In this document: positions 23,023-33,910 of the stretch, piece after piece | Position numbering within the stretch: the first letter of the stretch is position 1 | Layout: each line of letters opens with the position of its first letter | Assembly (NCBI RefSeq): GCF_024166365.1 | Contig: NC_064828.1 | Location: 55,097,254-55,161,253, forward strand | DNA: 64,000 nt | Origin: Elephas maximus indicus | Taxonomy: Eukaryota > Chordata > Mammalia > Proboscidea > Elephantidae | Reading direction: 5' to 3' | Notes under the pieces: model-generated | The model's input: only the letters and a program-made list of their open reading frames with translations | What the model was told of the DNA's origin: nothing | Databases searched by the model: none | Made by a program: the position numbers and the translations under genes

Positions 23023-23046
23023 GCGCAATAAAGAGTTTTTAAAAAG
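23023..23046 (+). terminator. L1 polyadenylation signal and 3' end
   Basis: AATAAAGAGTTTTTAAAAAG marks the 3' end of the L1. The A-tail is short and degenerate. Confidence 0.6.
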
Positions 23047-23589
23047 TTACGTTTATACTATACTTTTTGTAGTCTATTCAGTGTGTGTGATGGCTAAGTT
23101 GTGCCTCAAATAGGCTGGGCCATAATTCTAAGTGGTTTGACAGTTATGTAACGATGTAATCACCTCCATGATAAGATCTGATATAACCCCTCCATGATGA
23201 GATCTGCTATGAAAGAGCCAATCATTTGACAGGGAGTAGCCTTGGCATGGCCTGCATCCAATATATATGGAGTTTCTACCAAAGCTCTCTGGCTTTTGCT
23301 CTGCCCTGGATCCTGCTTTGGTCTCGTATGTCTTCTGTTTCTTGGGACTAGACCAGTGGCCTGCCGCACTGCCTGTCAATCTTGGGATTGATAGGCTTTC
23401 ACAGAACTGAGCCAGCAGCCTACCATTTGATCTGCTGATCTTGGGTTTGTCAGCCCATAGAGGTACGTGAACCAGGAGAAGCCTCTAGCCTGATGCCTGA
23501 CCAACAGACTTGGGACTTTCTAGCCCCTACAACCATGTAAGCCATTTTCTCGATGTAAATCTCTCTCTCTCTCTGTCTGTAGATATATC

Positions 23590-24276
23590 TGTCTTAGGCA
23601 TCTAGTGGTTTTATAACAGAAATACCACAAATGGATAACTTCAACAAACAGAAATTTATTCTCTCACAGTCTAGGTGGCTAGAAGCCCAAATTCAGGGTA
23701 CTAGCTCCAGGGGAATGCTTTCTCTCTCTTTCAGCTCTGGGGAAATGTCCTTGTCATGAATCTTTCCTGGTTGAGGAGCTTCTTAGCACAGGAACCCTGC
23801 ATCCATAGGACACACTATTCTCCTGACTCTTGTTTGTTGGTGGTGTGAGGTCTCCCTATCTCTCTGTTTGCTTCTCTCTTTTATATCTCAAAAGAGATTG
23901 ACTTAAGACACAACCTAATCTTGTAGAATGAGTCCGCCTTATTAACATACCAACCAAAACCCGGTGCTGTCGAGTCGATTCCAACTCTTAGGGACCCTAT
24001 AGGACAGAGTAGAACTGCCCCATAGAGTTTCCAAGGAGCGCCTGGCAAATTCGAACTGCTGACTCTTTGGTTAGCAGCCATAGCACTTAACCACTACACC
24101 ACCAGGGTTACATAACTGTTGCTAATCCCACCTCAGTAACATCATACATGGGAGGATTTATATGTGGGAAAATCACATCAGATGGCAAAATGGTGGAAGA
24201 ATTTATGCAATATTTGGAATCATGGCCTAGCCAGTTGAGACATATTTTTGGGGGTACACAATTCAATCCATAACAT
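23590..24276 (-). mobile_element. MaLR (MLT1-like) LTR, split by an AfroSINE
   Basis: Inverted MaLR LTR. It starts TGTCTTAGGCATCTAGTGG, contains ACAGAAATTTATTCTCTCAC and TATATCTCAAAAGAGATTGA, and ends GTACACAATTCAATCCATAACA. The same family occurs at 592 (opposite strand) and 37464 (same strand). Confidence 0.75.
23952..24110 (-). mobile_element. AfroSINE, short form
   Basis: GTGCTGTCGAGTCGATTCC, CCTATAGGACAGAGTAGAAC and CACTACACCACCAGGGTTA are close to the family consensus. It is nested inside the MaLR LTR, which is inside the ERVL-like LTR. Confidence 0.95.
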
Positions 24277-24321
24277 TATGCTTCACTGCCTTTGCTTCTC
24301 TAGAGAACCCAGCCTAAGGCA

Positions 24322-24845
24322 TTTGGTACCTAGAGGGGTTATACAGAAATAAAATTGTAAGGATTTTTCTAAATTGGTTCTCAAGGCTGGTTAGTCTTAA
24401 ATATGTTGATGACTTTGCTTCCAGTAGTAAAGAGGACACAGCTAGTCCGTGGCATGAGGTGGGAATAGAAATATGCAAGATATTACCACCAATAGATGAA
24501 GTATTGGTGAGAGGTAAGGCTCTTGGTGATCACATGTTTGATATTTTTCCACAATTCTGACAGAATGAGGAGCAAGGGGGGGGAGGGGAAGTTCAGTGGA
24601 AATATAGGTACCATATACTTTTTTTTTAACCAAATGCAATAAATAGGGTTATATTCCCTTTTTTTATATGCCTGTTGAAAAAAAATGTTTTGTTTTTTGA
24701 TCTTGTGGGTATACTAGGAAAAATTTTTGTAAAATTAATGTGTTTTGCAGCTGTCTATACACAAAGTGTAGGGAACCAGATGTTTTCATTTAGCGTTCCA
24801 TCACTGTAATATTTCTATTTCTATATGCTTTTTTTTATATGCATA
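24322..24845. other. No recognised feature
   Basis: Includes a G-run near 24575 and T-runs. No family recognised. Confidence 0.45.
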
Positions 24846-25560
24846 CATCTATATTGTTTTTAAACTGAATGCTATTTCATTGTGTGGATATGTTATAATT
24901 GATTTAAATACCCCCCTATTTTTAGGCATTTCTCTGGTTTACAATCTTTGTGCTTCTGTTTAGGATACACTTAAATACATAAATTTGCAGACTTGTGGCT
25001 TTTGTTTAAGGTAAATTATTGTTCATGTAATTGCCAAATGTGCCAATTGCAACATTGAGTTTCGAGAAAATTTGTGATAGTTTACATTGTTTCTAGCACT
25101 GCTCTAGTTCCACAAATTCTAGCCAACACTGTGCATTTTAATTTGTAATTCTTGTAAGTTTAGTAAATGAAAAAAATGTTGTGTTCTCTTATGCATTACT
25201 TAGATCAATAGTCAATATTTAACAAATTTTATTTACTTACTGGCAATTTGGAATTATTCTTTGTAAATTAAGTGTTAATATTTCTTACTTATTTTTTCTA
25301 TTAGGTATTGTCTTCTTATTTGTGCATTGTACAATTAAACAAATTTACTATTTCCTATATAAAATTTACAGTATTGGGAGAGCAAATAAATAAATTTACA
25401 CAAATAAATTTCTAATTCCATATTGGAACTCTTTAGAGGTTCAGCTGTACATTAAGGATTACAACTTATTGTCTGTCATATATTTGACATTTTCTCCATT
25501 CCTTTATTTCCCTTAAAACTTATAAAAGTTTTCAGTTGTATTTTTGATTTCTTTTGCTAA
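24846..25560 (-). mobile_element. Old L1 (L1M) fragment, inverted 3' ORF2/3'UTR part
   Basis: The inverted L1 order is visible: TTTCATTGTGTGGATATGTT, GGTTTACAATCTTTGTGC, CTAGCCAACACTGTGCATT, TTTCTATTAGGTATTGTC and GTCATATATTTGACATTTTC. Strongly diverged, no reading frame left. Confidence 0.55.
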
Positions 25561-25593
25561 AACCCATTGCCATTGAGACAGTTGTGGCCCATA

Positions 25594-25760
25594 GCAAAAC
25601 CCTGGTGGCGCAGTGGTTAAGAGATATGGCTGCTTACCAAAAGGTCAGCAGTTCAAATCTACCAGGTACTCCTTGGAAACTCTATTGGACCATTCTACTC
25701 TGTCCTGTAGGGTCGCTATGAGTCGAATCAACTTGACGGCAGTGTCTTTTTTTTTTTTTT
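25594..25760 (+). mobile_element. AfroSINE, short form
   Basis: The head AAAACCCTGGTGGCGCAGTG is followed by GTTAAGAGATATGGCTGC. The body is TCTGTCCTGTAGGGTCGCTA and the tail is a T-run near 25747-25764. Confidence 0.96.
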
Positions 25761-25764
25761 TTTT

Positions 25765-26330
25765 GCCAAAACCATTGTTTATATTTTGTCTATTTTACTT
25801 TATGTTCCTGTACAAAGTGAAATATTAAAAAAATATTTTTCTACCACAAAATTATTTGCACATTCTCTCATATTTTTCCAACACTTCTGTGTTTTTCGGG
25901 TTTAAATGTTTAGCACATCTGAAATGTACCCAATCTCTAGGACTGACTTATATAGTTGTGCAGACTGTACAAGGCACAACTCCCAAGGAAGTGCCTTAGA
26001 CAACATTAATGATGTTACCCAGAGTAGTGCAAAGTAGAGTATTTATTTTTTTCCCAAAATCTTTAAAAGTTCTAAATGTTATTTATTGAAAAACCAATGA
26101 AACATTTTTATTCTATGCTTTCTGCTTTTAAGATTTGTTTTATATTTAATATCTGCTTTTAGCTATAGGACATATTTTATTTACTTCATATTCTGCAGTA
26201 TTATTGTAAAGTGTACGTACAGATTTTTGATCAAATCAGAGTTTCTTTTAAAACTATTAATGTATTACTATGTTTTCAATTAAAATGCAAAGTAAATATC
26301 TTCAGTCTTGTATAATCACAATGTATTTTA
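25765..26330. other. No recognised feature
   Basis: AT-rich, no family recognised. Confidence 0.5.
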
Positions 26331-26520
26331 TTGCCTGTTGCTATCGAGTCAATTCTGACTCACTGCGACTGTGTAGGACGCAGTACAACTATCCAATAGG
26401 GTTTTTAAAGCTTTACAGAAGCAGGTTGCCACATCTTTCTCCTTCAGAGTAGTTGGTGGCTATCAACTGCAGAACTTTTGTTAGCAGTCGAGTGTTTAAC
26501 CACTGTGACACCATGGCTCC
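26331..26520 (-). mobile_element. AfroSINE, long form, diverged
   Basis: TGTTGCTATCGAGTCAATTC, CTTTACAGAAGCAGGTTGCC and AACCACTGTGACACCATGG. The long-form middle is present. Confidence 0.9.
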
Positions 26521-28060
26521 TTCTCCTAATCTTTGTTAACAAAATCTGTGATTTTAGGATAGATTATTATTTTTAAGTTTTCATGATTGTATTAACTTTT
26601 TATTATTTTAGAGAATAAATATCACCTTTTACATTTAAATTTATAATTAAAGAAAAATTATACAGATTGTTCAGTATTTGAAGTGGTTTCCCTTCCCTGA
26701 GTATTTTACAAGAGAAAAGTAGTTTTTGAAGTGTTTGTTGAGAATATATTTTCCAATATTTGAAAATCTGAGCACGTTCTTTTGCTGCTTTAACAAATGA
26801 ATGAACTATTTCATGGGTCACACTCTTATTCTCTTGAAACCACAATGACATGATTAGCCTATTTTGATATATAAGGTGTCATAGGAAAAGCTAATGCCAA
26901 CTAATTTTTTAAGAAACACATGTCAAAATTTAATTAATTAGTGAGAGAACCATTAAGATGTTATAGCTGGCTAAAATAAATTTATAAATATATATAAAAT
27001 CTGTCAATATCTACTGTACAATAATCAGTTGCATTTCACGGGATAAAATTAATTTGTATTACTATGACAGTAATCACTTACATTATGGTTTATTTTTTAT
27101 AATTTACAGAATTGTAAAATAAGTCAGCAGATAACACTGAGGGGGAGCTTCAGAGGCTATCCAGTAATAGTGTTTTCCTATTTCATAGCCTTTTGCTATT
27201 TTTCCTGACAGTCTCCCCATCTTGTGAGCATACTGATTGTGAAGAAACATTATTCTTGGTACAAAAAAGGAAAACAAAAAATCTTGCCCCAGTTAAGTTG
27301 TTATGATAATTTATATTGGTGCAGAGAGTTAATTAGCCGTCTAAGCTTTCTTCTGTTTGCTTTTACAAATCTAAAGCTACATAAAAAAAACATAGTATCG
27401 AAGAATCCCTAAAGCAATACAATTAACTTCTGTCTGAATTATTGCATATGAAATGTTGGATTGTTCTCTTAAAAGCTTATAAATTTGTTATCCTGTGGCT
27501 AGGAAACCAGTCTCAAGACCCTCACTCACTAGATTTCACCTTCAATACCTATAAATTTGGGTGAATTCTTCCCTTCTCAGCATCCCCAAATTTACTAATG
27601 TTCGTGCCCTGTCAAGATGTGATCTTTCTTATCACTCATCAGGTTGGGATGGTATCAGCCAGTTTTTCTGGAAGAAATTTGTAGCACTGGTTCCATAAGT
27701 AATAAAAGCACCTTGTCCTACCTCATTAAATGAGCAAGATGGTCAAGATATAGTCTTCAATACACTATTAATTTGTCTTATTTCCTAATAAACATGTGGA
27801 TGAATGCTTACTGAATACTTACAGGTAAATATATTGCTGTGAAAAATAAGCTTCTGAGTTTTGGGGTGTCAGTGGGAATCATTATTATTTAAGCACATTT
27901 CATTTTACTTTATAAAACTAGAGCTTACTAAGTTGCTCTGGGTTACCAAGAGTTTAAGATAGAAGAGAAAGGTTTTCCTCATTTATACATGAGATTGAAT
28001 ATTAAAACAGTATCAATACTCCAAACAAACACAAAATGATTTCTTTCATCAATTCAATCC
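26521..28060. other. AT-rich DNA, no recognised feature
   Basis: About 1.5 kb without family similarity on either strand. Short open frames (up to ~80 codons) are AT-driven and unconvincing. Confidence 0.5.
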
Positions 28061-28063
28061 TTT

Positions 28064-28488
28064 TTTCTTTGTTTACAAATCTACAATTTTATTTTTTTAC
28101 TTTTCAATAAGTTTAAAGCCTTGATTGGCACAACATCACAAGGTTCTTGAGCCCACTGACTTTGGAATTGGGCCCAAACCATGGCACTGTTTCCATGGAT
28201 GAGATTTACATTTCCCCAGATTATTCTGCTTATGTTAGGTCTGTTGCCAGGAGTCACTTTGTTATTCATTGCTTTGCACATGTAAGGACATCTCTTGCCT
28301 AAATAGAATTCTGTTTCATCTCTGGCACCTCCAATTTTAATAAGAGTTGTGTATATCTTCCTCTGGTTCTGAAAACCCCATTTACAGCCAGCAAAAATGG
28401 CCTTGGACTACAGCCTTCAGATATTTTTGCCGGTTCAGAAGTCCTGTTCCTAGCATATCTCCACAGGCTCCACAGAGGTGGAAAGAGC
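28064..28488 (-). pseudogene. RPL35A: Processed pseudogene of RPL35A (large-subunit ribosomal protein eL33)
   Basis: Read on the minus strand this is an intronless copy of the RPL35A mRNA. The 5'UTR-like part lies at ~28425-28488. The start codon at about 28421-28423 has changed to ATA and is followed by codons matching the mRNA (AAGGCTGTAGTCCAAGGCCA). The C-terminal half (28081-28281) reads [20 protein letters not shown] and then HGNSAMV, typical of the family. The two halves are in different frames, with a shift near 28285, so no full protein can be made. An AATAAA-like signal (28086-28091 region) and a degenerate A-tail sit at the left end. The parent protein (~110 residues) is a structural component of the 60S ribosome. 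The copy looks old, and no target-site duplication was evident. Confidence 0.85.
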
Positions 28489-29194
28489 CAACAGCTCAGT
28501 CTCATGTAATTATTGTTCCACTGGCTCTTTGGTTAGCAGTCTGCTTTCATGAAACCATCTGATTCCAGACCAAAAAAAGAAAAAAACAATTTAGAAATCC
28601 TAACTCAGTCCACGGGATCTAAATGATATGAACTCAGATCCGGGGACAAGAATCTTTTATCTGAAGTTTTAATGATTTTAAATACCTGGTAGTCTTTTTC
28701 ACAAGGCTCTGAGATTAGCCTTGGAGGAAGACCCAAATGCTGTATTGTAACTTATAACAGATCCTTCAAGCAAGAATGAGAACAAAACAAACCTGTAGAT
28801 GACAGAGACTTAATGACTCTATATAATGTATTACTCTGACCAATACTATCTGAAGTGAAGAGAGTAAAGTTATCAGGGAACATACCTAAATATTTCATAA
28901 AAATTTTGATTTTTTTTCCCTGAGGCTAAAAACAAATTATAGACAGTGAGAGCACTGATAAATCTAAGGGACTTCAAACAAAACGTAGAAGTTCTGAAAT
29001 ATTTGTATTAATAATACATTACCTATACAAATTTGACCAAAGGTAGGCTAATCATCTCTTCTGATCTGAAAACCCATCCCATGCGACTCTTACAATAGTA
29101 ACACTTCAAACCATCATAATTATTTCAAGAATCTATCATTTTAAAAGGTCAAAAAGCAAACCTTTCCGGTTTTTCAGTGGTATTCCAAGACATT
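28489..29194. other. No recognised feature
   Basis: Apparently single-copy DNA. A 14-base match to the SINE head at 28531-28544 (CTTTGGTTAGCAG) is too short to call. Confidence 0.5.
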
Positions 29195-29202
29195 TAAAAA
29201 AT

Positions 29203-32200
29203 GGATTTGTTGTTGTTAGGTGCTCTCTAGTCAGTTCCAACTTACAGTGACCCTATTTGCAACAGAACAAAACACTGCCCGGTCCTGTGCCATTTTCATA
29301 ATTGTTGTTATACTTGAGCCCGTTGTTGCAGCCACTGTGTCAGTCCATCTTGTTGAGGGCCTTCCTCTTTTATGCTGACCTTCTACTTTACGAAACATAA
29401 TGTCCTTCTCCAGGGACTGATCCCTCCTGAAAAGATGTCCGAAGTATGTCAGACTAAGTATTGCTACCCTTGGTTCTAAGGAGCATTCTGGCTGTACTTC
29501 TTCCGAGACAGATTTGTTGATTCTTCTGGCAGTCCGTAGTATATTCAGTACTCTTGGCTAACACCATAATTCAAAGGCCTCCATTTTTTTTTTTTTTCGG
29601 TCTTCCTTATTCTCCAGCTTTCACATGTGTATGAGCAATTGAAAACACCATGACTCGGGTCATGTGCATCTCAGTCCTTAAAGTGACATCTTTGATTTTG
29701 AACACTTTAAAGAGGTTTTTTGCAGCACGTTTTCCCAATGCAGTGAGCCTTTTGTTTTCTTGACTGCTCCTTCCATGGGTGTTGATTGTGGATCCAAGTA
29801 AAATGAAATCCTTGACAACTTCAATCTTTTCTTCATTTAACATGATGTTGCTTGTTGGTTCAGTTGTGAGGATTTTTGCTTTCTTTATGTTGAGGTGTAA
29901 TCCATATGGAAGGCTGTGGTCTTTGATCTTCATCAGAAAGTTTTTCAAGTCCTTTTCACTTTCAGCAAGCAAGGTTGTGTCACCTGCATAACGCGGTCAT
30001 TAATGAGTCTTCCTCCTATTCTGATGCCCCATTCTTCTTCATATAGTCCAGCTTCGTGGATTATTTGCTCAGCATACAGACTGAATAAGTATGATGAAGT
30101 GATACAACCTTGACAAACAGCTTTCCTGCATTTAAACCACAGAGTATCCCTTTGTTCTGTTCAAATGACTGCCTCTTGATCTATATACAAGTTCCTCACG
30201 AATAAAATTAACTGTTCAGGAATTCCCATTGTGCACAATATTTTACTTAATTTGTTATGATTCACACAGTCAAATGCCTTTGCGTAGACAATAGAACACA
30301 AGTAAATGTCTTTCTGGTATTCTCTGCTTTCAGTCAGAATCTATCTAACATTAGCAACGATATCACTGGTTCCACATACTCTTCTGAATCTGGCTTGAAT
30401 TTCTGGCAGTTCCCTGTGGATGTACTGCTGCAGCCACTTTTGAATAATCTTCAGCAAAATTTTACTTGCGTGTGATATTAATGATATTGTTCGATATTTT
30501 CCATCTTCAATTGGATCACCTTTCTTTGGAATAGGCATAAATACAATCTCTTCCAGTCTGTTGGCCAGGTAGCTGTCCTCCAAATTTCTTGGAATAGAGG
30601 AGTGAGCCCTTCCAGTGCTGCATTCGTTTGTTGAAATATCTCAATTGGTATTCCTTCAATTCCTGGAGCCTTGTTTTTTCTCCAATGTCTTCAGTGCAGG
30701 TTGGGCTTCCTCCTTCAGTACCATCGGTTCCTGACTTCAGGTCTTTTTGCACACGTCATTGTAATACTTTACTTTGTCTCCTTGAGCTGCCCTTTGAAAT
30801 CTTATGTTCAGCTCTTTTACTTCATCATTTCTTCCTTTCTTCCTTTCGCCTTACCTATTCGATGTTCAAGAGCAAGTTTCAAAGTCTCTTCTGACATCCA
30901 TTTTTTTCTTTCTTTCCTGTCTTTTTAATGACCTCTTGCGTTCTTCAGGTATGATATCCTTGATGTCATTCCACAACTTGTCGGGTCTTCGGTCACTAGT
31001 GTTCAGTGCATCAAATCTATACTTGAGATGGCCTCTAAATTCAGGTGGGATATACTCAGTGTCATTCTTTGGCTCTTGTGGGGTTGTTCTAATTTTCTTC
31101 AGCTTCAAATTGACCTTGCATATGAGCAACTCTTCCACAGTTGGCCCCTGGCCTTGTTCTGACTGATGATATTGAGCTTTTCCATTGTCTCTTTCCACAG
31201 ATGTAGTTGATTTGATTCCTGTGTATTCTATTCCACAAGGTCTACATGTACAGTCGCCATTTATGTTGTTGAAAAGGTATCTGCCAGGAATAGGTCATTG
31301 GTCTTGCAAAATTCTATCATTCAATCTCTCGTGTTGTTTCTATCACCAAGGCCCCATTTTCCAACTACCGATTCTTCTTTGTTTCTAAGTTTCACATTCC
31401 AATCACCAGTAATTATCAATGAATCCTGATTGCATATTCGATCAATTTCAGGCTGCAGAAGTTGATAAGAAATCTTCAGTTTCATCTTTGGTCTTAGTGG
31501 TTGGTGCGTAAATTTGAATAATAGTCATATTAACTCGTCTTCCTTGTAGGCGTATGGCTATTATCACTGACAGCATTGTACTTCAGGATAGATCTTGAAA
31601 TGTTCTTTCTGCTGATGAATGCAATACCATTTCTCTTGAATTTCATTTATGGCGTAGTAGACCATATGATTGTCTGATTCAAAATGGTCAATACCAGTCC
31701 ATTTCATCTCACCAATGCCTAGGATATCAATGTTTATGTGTTCCATTTCATTTTTGATGATTTCCAATTTTCCTAGATTAATATTTTCTACATTCCATAT
31801 TTCAGTTATTAATGGATGTTTGTAGCTGTTTCTTCTCATTTTGAGTTGCGCTATATGAATAAATGAAGATCCCAAAATCTTGACTCCATCCATGTCATTA
31901 AGGCCGACTCTAAGTTGTGGAAACAGCTTTTCCCCAGTAGTATTTTGAGTGTCTCCCAACCCGAGGGGCTTATCTTCTGGCGCTATATTAGACAATGTTC
32001 AGCTGCTATTCATAAGGTTCTCACTGGCTAATTTTTTGGGGAAGTAGACCTTTGGGTCCTTTTTCCTAGTCTGTCTTAGTCTGGATGCTCAGCAGAAACC
32101 TAGCCACCATGGGTGACCCTGCTGGCATTTAAATACTGGTGGCATAGCTTCCAGCCTCACAGCAACATGCAAACCCCCACAACAGGGCAAACTGACAGAC

Positions 32201-32208
32201 ACGTGGGG
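29203..32208 (-). mobile_element. Near full-length RTE LINE with target-site duplication
   Basis: An inverted RTE-type LINE of about 3.0 kb. The left end is the 3' tail (TTGTTGTTGTTAGGTGCTC) and the right end is the 5'UTR (CAAACTGACAGACACGTGGG). TAAAAAAT occurs on both sides (29195-29202 and 32209-32216) as a target-site duplication. Coding remnants fill the middle. A poly-T run lies at 29586-29599. This family is typical of afrotherian genomes, and its 3' end resembles the AfroSINE tail. It probably supplied the machinery for AfroSINE movement, which is inference. Confidence 0.9.
29607..31995 (-). pseudogene. RTE ORF remnant (endonuclease and reverse transcriptase)
   Basis: The single RTE ORF is broken into pieces. 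Reading 5' to 3' on the minus strand, the endonuclease part is at 31564-31995. It encodes LGIGEMKWTGIDHFESDNHM, an apurinic-type endonuclease region. A linker is at 30866-31198. The reverse transcriptase N-part is at 30341-30583 (IPKKGDPIEDGKYRTISLIS) and the RT C-part is at 29607-29972 (GLHLNIKKAKILTT). The pieces lie in different frames, so the enzyme is dead. Length and order fit the ~1,000-codon RTE protein. Confidence 0.85.
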
Positions 32209-32354
32209 TAAAAAATATCCTCAGAATTTTATTTTTCTGTATTCGAGATCAGTTTTTAAGAAACAATGTTTTTAAAGTTGTCAGAGAAGAATTGGACACC
32301 TGAATAAGATATAATTAGTTAAGAAATAATAACAGATTGCCACTTTTTTCCAAA

Positions 32355-32538
32355 GGAGCCCTCGTAGTACAATGGTTACAGCTCAGTTGCTAATTGAAAG
32401 GTGGGTAGTTCAAACCCACTGGGGGCTCTGTGGGAGAAAAGATCTGTGGATCTTCTCACTTAAAGATTACAGCCTATGGGGAATTTCTGTCCTGTCCATG
32501 ATTTGCAATCGACTCGATAACACACAACAACAATAACA
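32355..32538 (+). mobile_element. AfroSINE, long form
   Basis: The head GGAGCCCTCGTAGTACAATG is diverged. Long-form middle: TAAAGATTACAGCCTATGG. It ends AACACACAACAACAATAAC, an RTE-like tail. Confidence 0.9.
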
Positions 32539-32559
32539 GCCCTTTAATTGAAGCTGTGC

Positions 32560-33180
32560 TCTTGGTTCTCACTGCCCCTGATAGGTTTGATATTTCACTA
32601 GAATGACTCAGAACGTATGAAAACTCTTACTTATTCTTACCAAACTCAAAAACCAAATCCATTGTTGTTGAGTACATTCTGACTTATAGCGATCCTATAG
32701 GACGGAGTAGAACTGCCTCATAGGGTTTCCAAGGAACAGCTGGTGAATTTGAACAGCTGATCTTTTGGTTAGCAGCCAAACATTTAACCATTGCGCCATC
32801 AGGGCTCCATACTTATAGTTTCCTGCCTATTTTAACCAGAAAGGATATGACATAGAGATGTATCAGTCATGGTCTGGGAGAAGTCCTGGCACCATGAGGC
32901 CTCCAAGAGACTGCTCCAAGGTCCCAAGTTCCCTAGTCATTGGGACCTCAATGAATATACATGGCTTGGACCTTAATGCATAGTTAGGATCTATCAAATC
33001 AATGAATATCATGATTACATTAGGCCTCCCTCCCTTTCAAAAGTTAGTTTTCCAGGCACAGGGCTTATGTAGCCCATACTTGCCTTGGTATTTTAGAACG
33101 ACAAAGAGCATCTAAATAGCTCAGGCTATTTTCAGAAACGAAGAGTCAAAGGGCCAAATCAAACTCTTTTTTGCAGATTC
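32560..33180 (-). mobile_element. Possible old LTR-type repeat, split by an AfroSINE
   Basis: CACTAGAATGACTCAGAACG, CCAGAAAGGATATGACATAG and CATGGTCTGGGAGAAGTCC recall an inverted ancient mammalian LTR. The family is not certain. Confidence 0.35.
32644..32808 (-). mobile_element. AfroSINE, short form
   Basis: GTTGAGTACATTCTGACTTA, GGACGGAGTAGAACTGCCTC and TTGCGCCATCAGGGCTCC. TACTTAT occurs close on both sides. It lies 105 bp from the oppositely oriented SINE at 32355. Confidence 0.94.
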
Positions 33181-33244
33181 AGTAAGCACATATCCTGAAC
33201 TTCTGTGATATTTTTATTCAGATATTTACCTTCTCAATCATTGT

Positions 33245-33910
33245 ATATCAAACCCTGAAGTTTGGTATTTAGGAATCAATGCTGAACAAGGAAAACACGG
33301 TCATTTAGTACATACTCTCTTTTAGAGTGAACAAAACAGGTTTACTAACAAAAGCAAGAAAAAATAACATGACAAAGGAAAAGATGAAGGGAGCATATTC
33401 TATATCTGGGGCCTATAATTCCAACGAGATTAGGTCAGGAAAGCTTCTTGAAGGGATTGAAATATTAAGCATGGCAAGGCATTAGAACAATTCTGGAGGA
33501 ATTGGTATGGTGAAGGGGAGGGTGTTGGTGTGGGTAATTTTCTAATAATTGGGACCACCATGTTTTAGGACCAAAAGAGCATGGCTAGCTATTGGAACCA
33601 AAACCCAAACCAAATCCATTGACATTGAGTCAATTCAGACTCAAGGTGACTTCATGAATTACAGAGTAGAAATTCTCCATAAGGTTGTCTTGGCTGTAAT
33701 CTTTACGGAAACAGATCACCAGGTCTTTCTTTGGCAGTGCCACTGAGTGGGCTTGAACTGTCAACCTTTAGGTTAGTAGTCAATAGCAAATCACTTGTGT
33801 CACCCAGACACCTATTGGAACAGCAGTAGCTTAATATGTTTGGAGAAAGTAGAATGTGAGAACGTGGCAAGAGGTGAGGCTCAAGGCAGAAACTAGGGAA
33901 AGTTCGACAA
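33245..33910 (-). mobile_element. L2 LINE fragment, split by an AfroSINE
   Basis: The inverted L2 pattern is visible: GAATCAATGCTGAACAAGG, GAGTGAACAAAACAGG, TCAGGAAAGCTTCTTGAAG, and after the SINE GAGGTGAGGCTCAAGGCAG. Diverged. Confidence 0.45.
33599..33811 (-). mobile_element. AfroSINE, long form, with target-site duplication
   Basis: It has CATTGAGTCAATTCAGACTC and CTTGGCTGTAATCTTTACGG. CTATTGGAAC flanks it at 33589-33598 and 33812-33821. It is nested in an L2 relic. Confidence 0.94.

Larger units (their letters stand above)
15436..23046 (+). mobile_element. Full-length, inactivated L1 LINE
   Basis: It begins GGAGGTGGAGCCAAGATGGT, the usual start of an L1 5'UTR. It continues through a relatively GC-rich 5'UTR (15.4-16.5 kb), ORF1, ORF2 and a ~1 kb 3'UTR, ending with AATAAAGAGTTTTTAAAAAG. 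At about 7.6 kb it is full length. Both reading frames are broken many times, so it cannot move itself. I could not see a convincing target-site duplication. A small AfroSINE scrap lies in the 3'UTR. Confidence 0.9.
23086..24321 (+). mobile_element. ERVL-type (MLT2-like) LTR, split by a nested MaLR LTR
   Basis: The 5' portion (23086-23589) starts TGTGATGGCTAAGTTGTG and contains GGCCATAATTCTAAGTGGTT, TCCAATATATATGGAG, a CT microsatellite at 23560-23575 and TAAGCCATTTTCTCGATG. The 3' end resumes after the insertion with TGCTTCTCTAGAGAACCCAG and CCTAAGGCA (24292-24321). The order and ends fit an ERVL LTR. No internal genes are present. Confidence 0.6.

Noticed and set aside
28520-28545. Short match to the SINE head (CTTTGGTTAGCAG)
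   Set aside because: About 14 matching bases with no flanking similarity. Likely chance.
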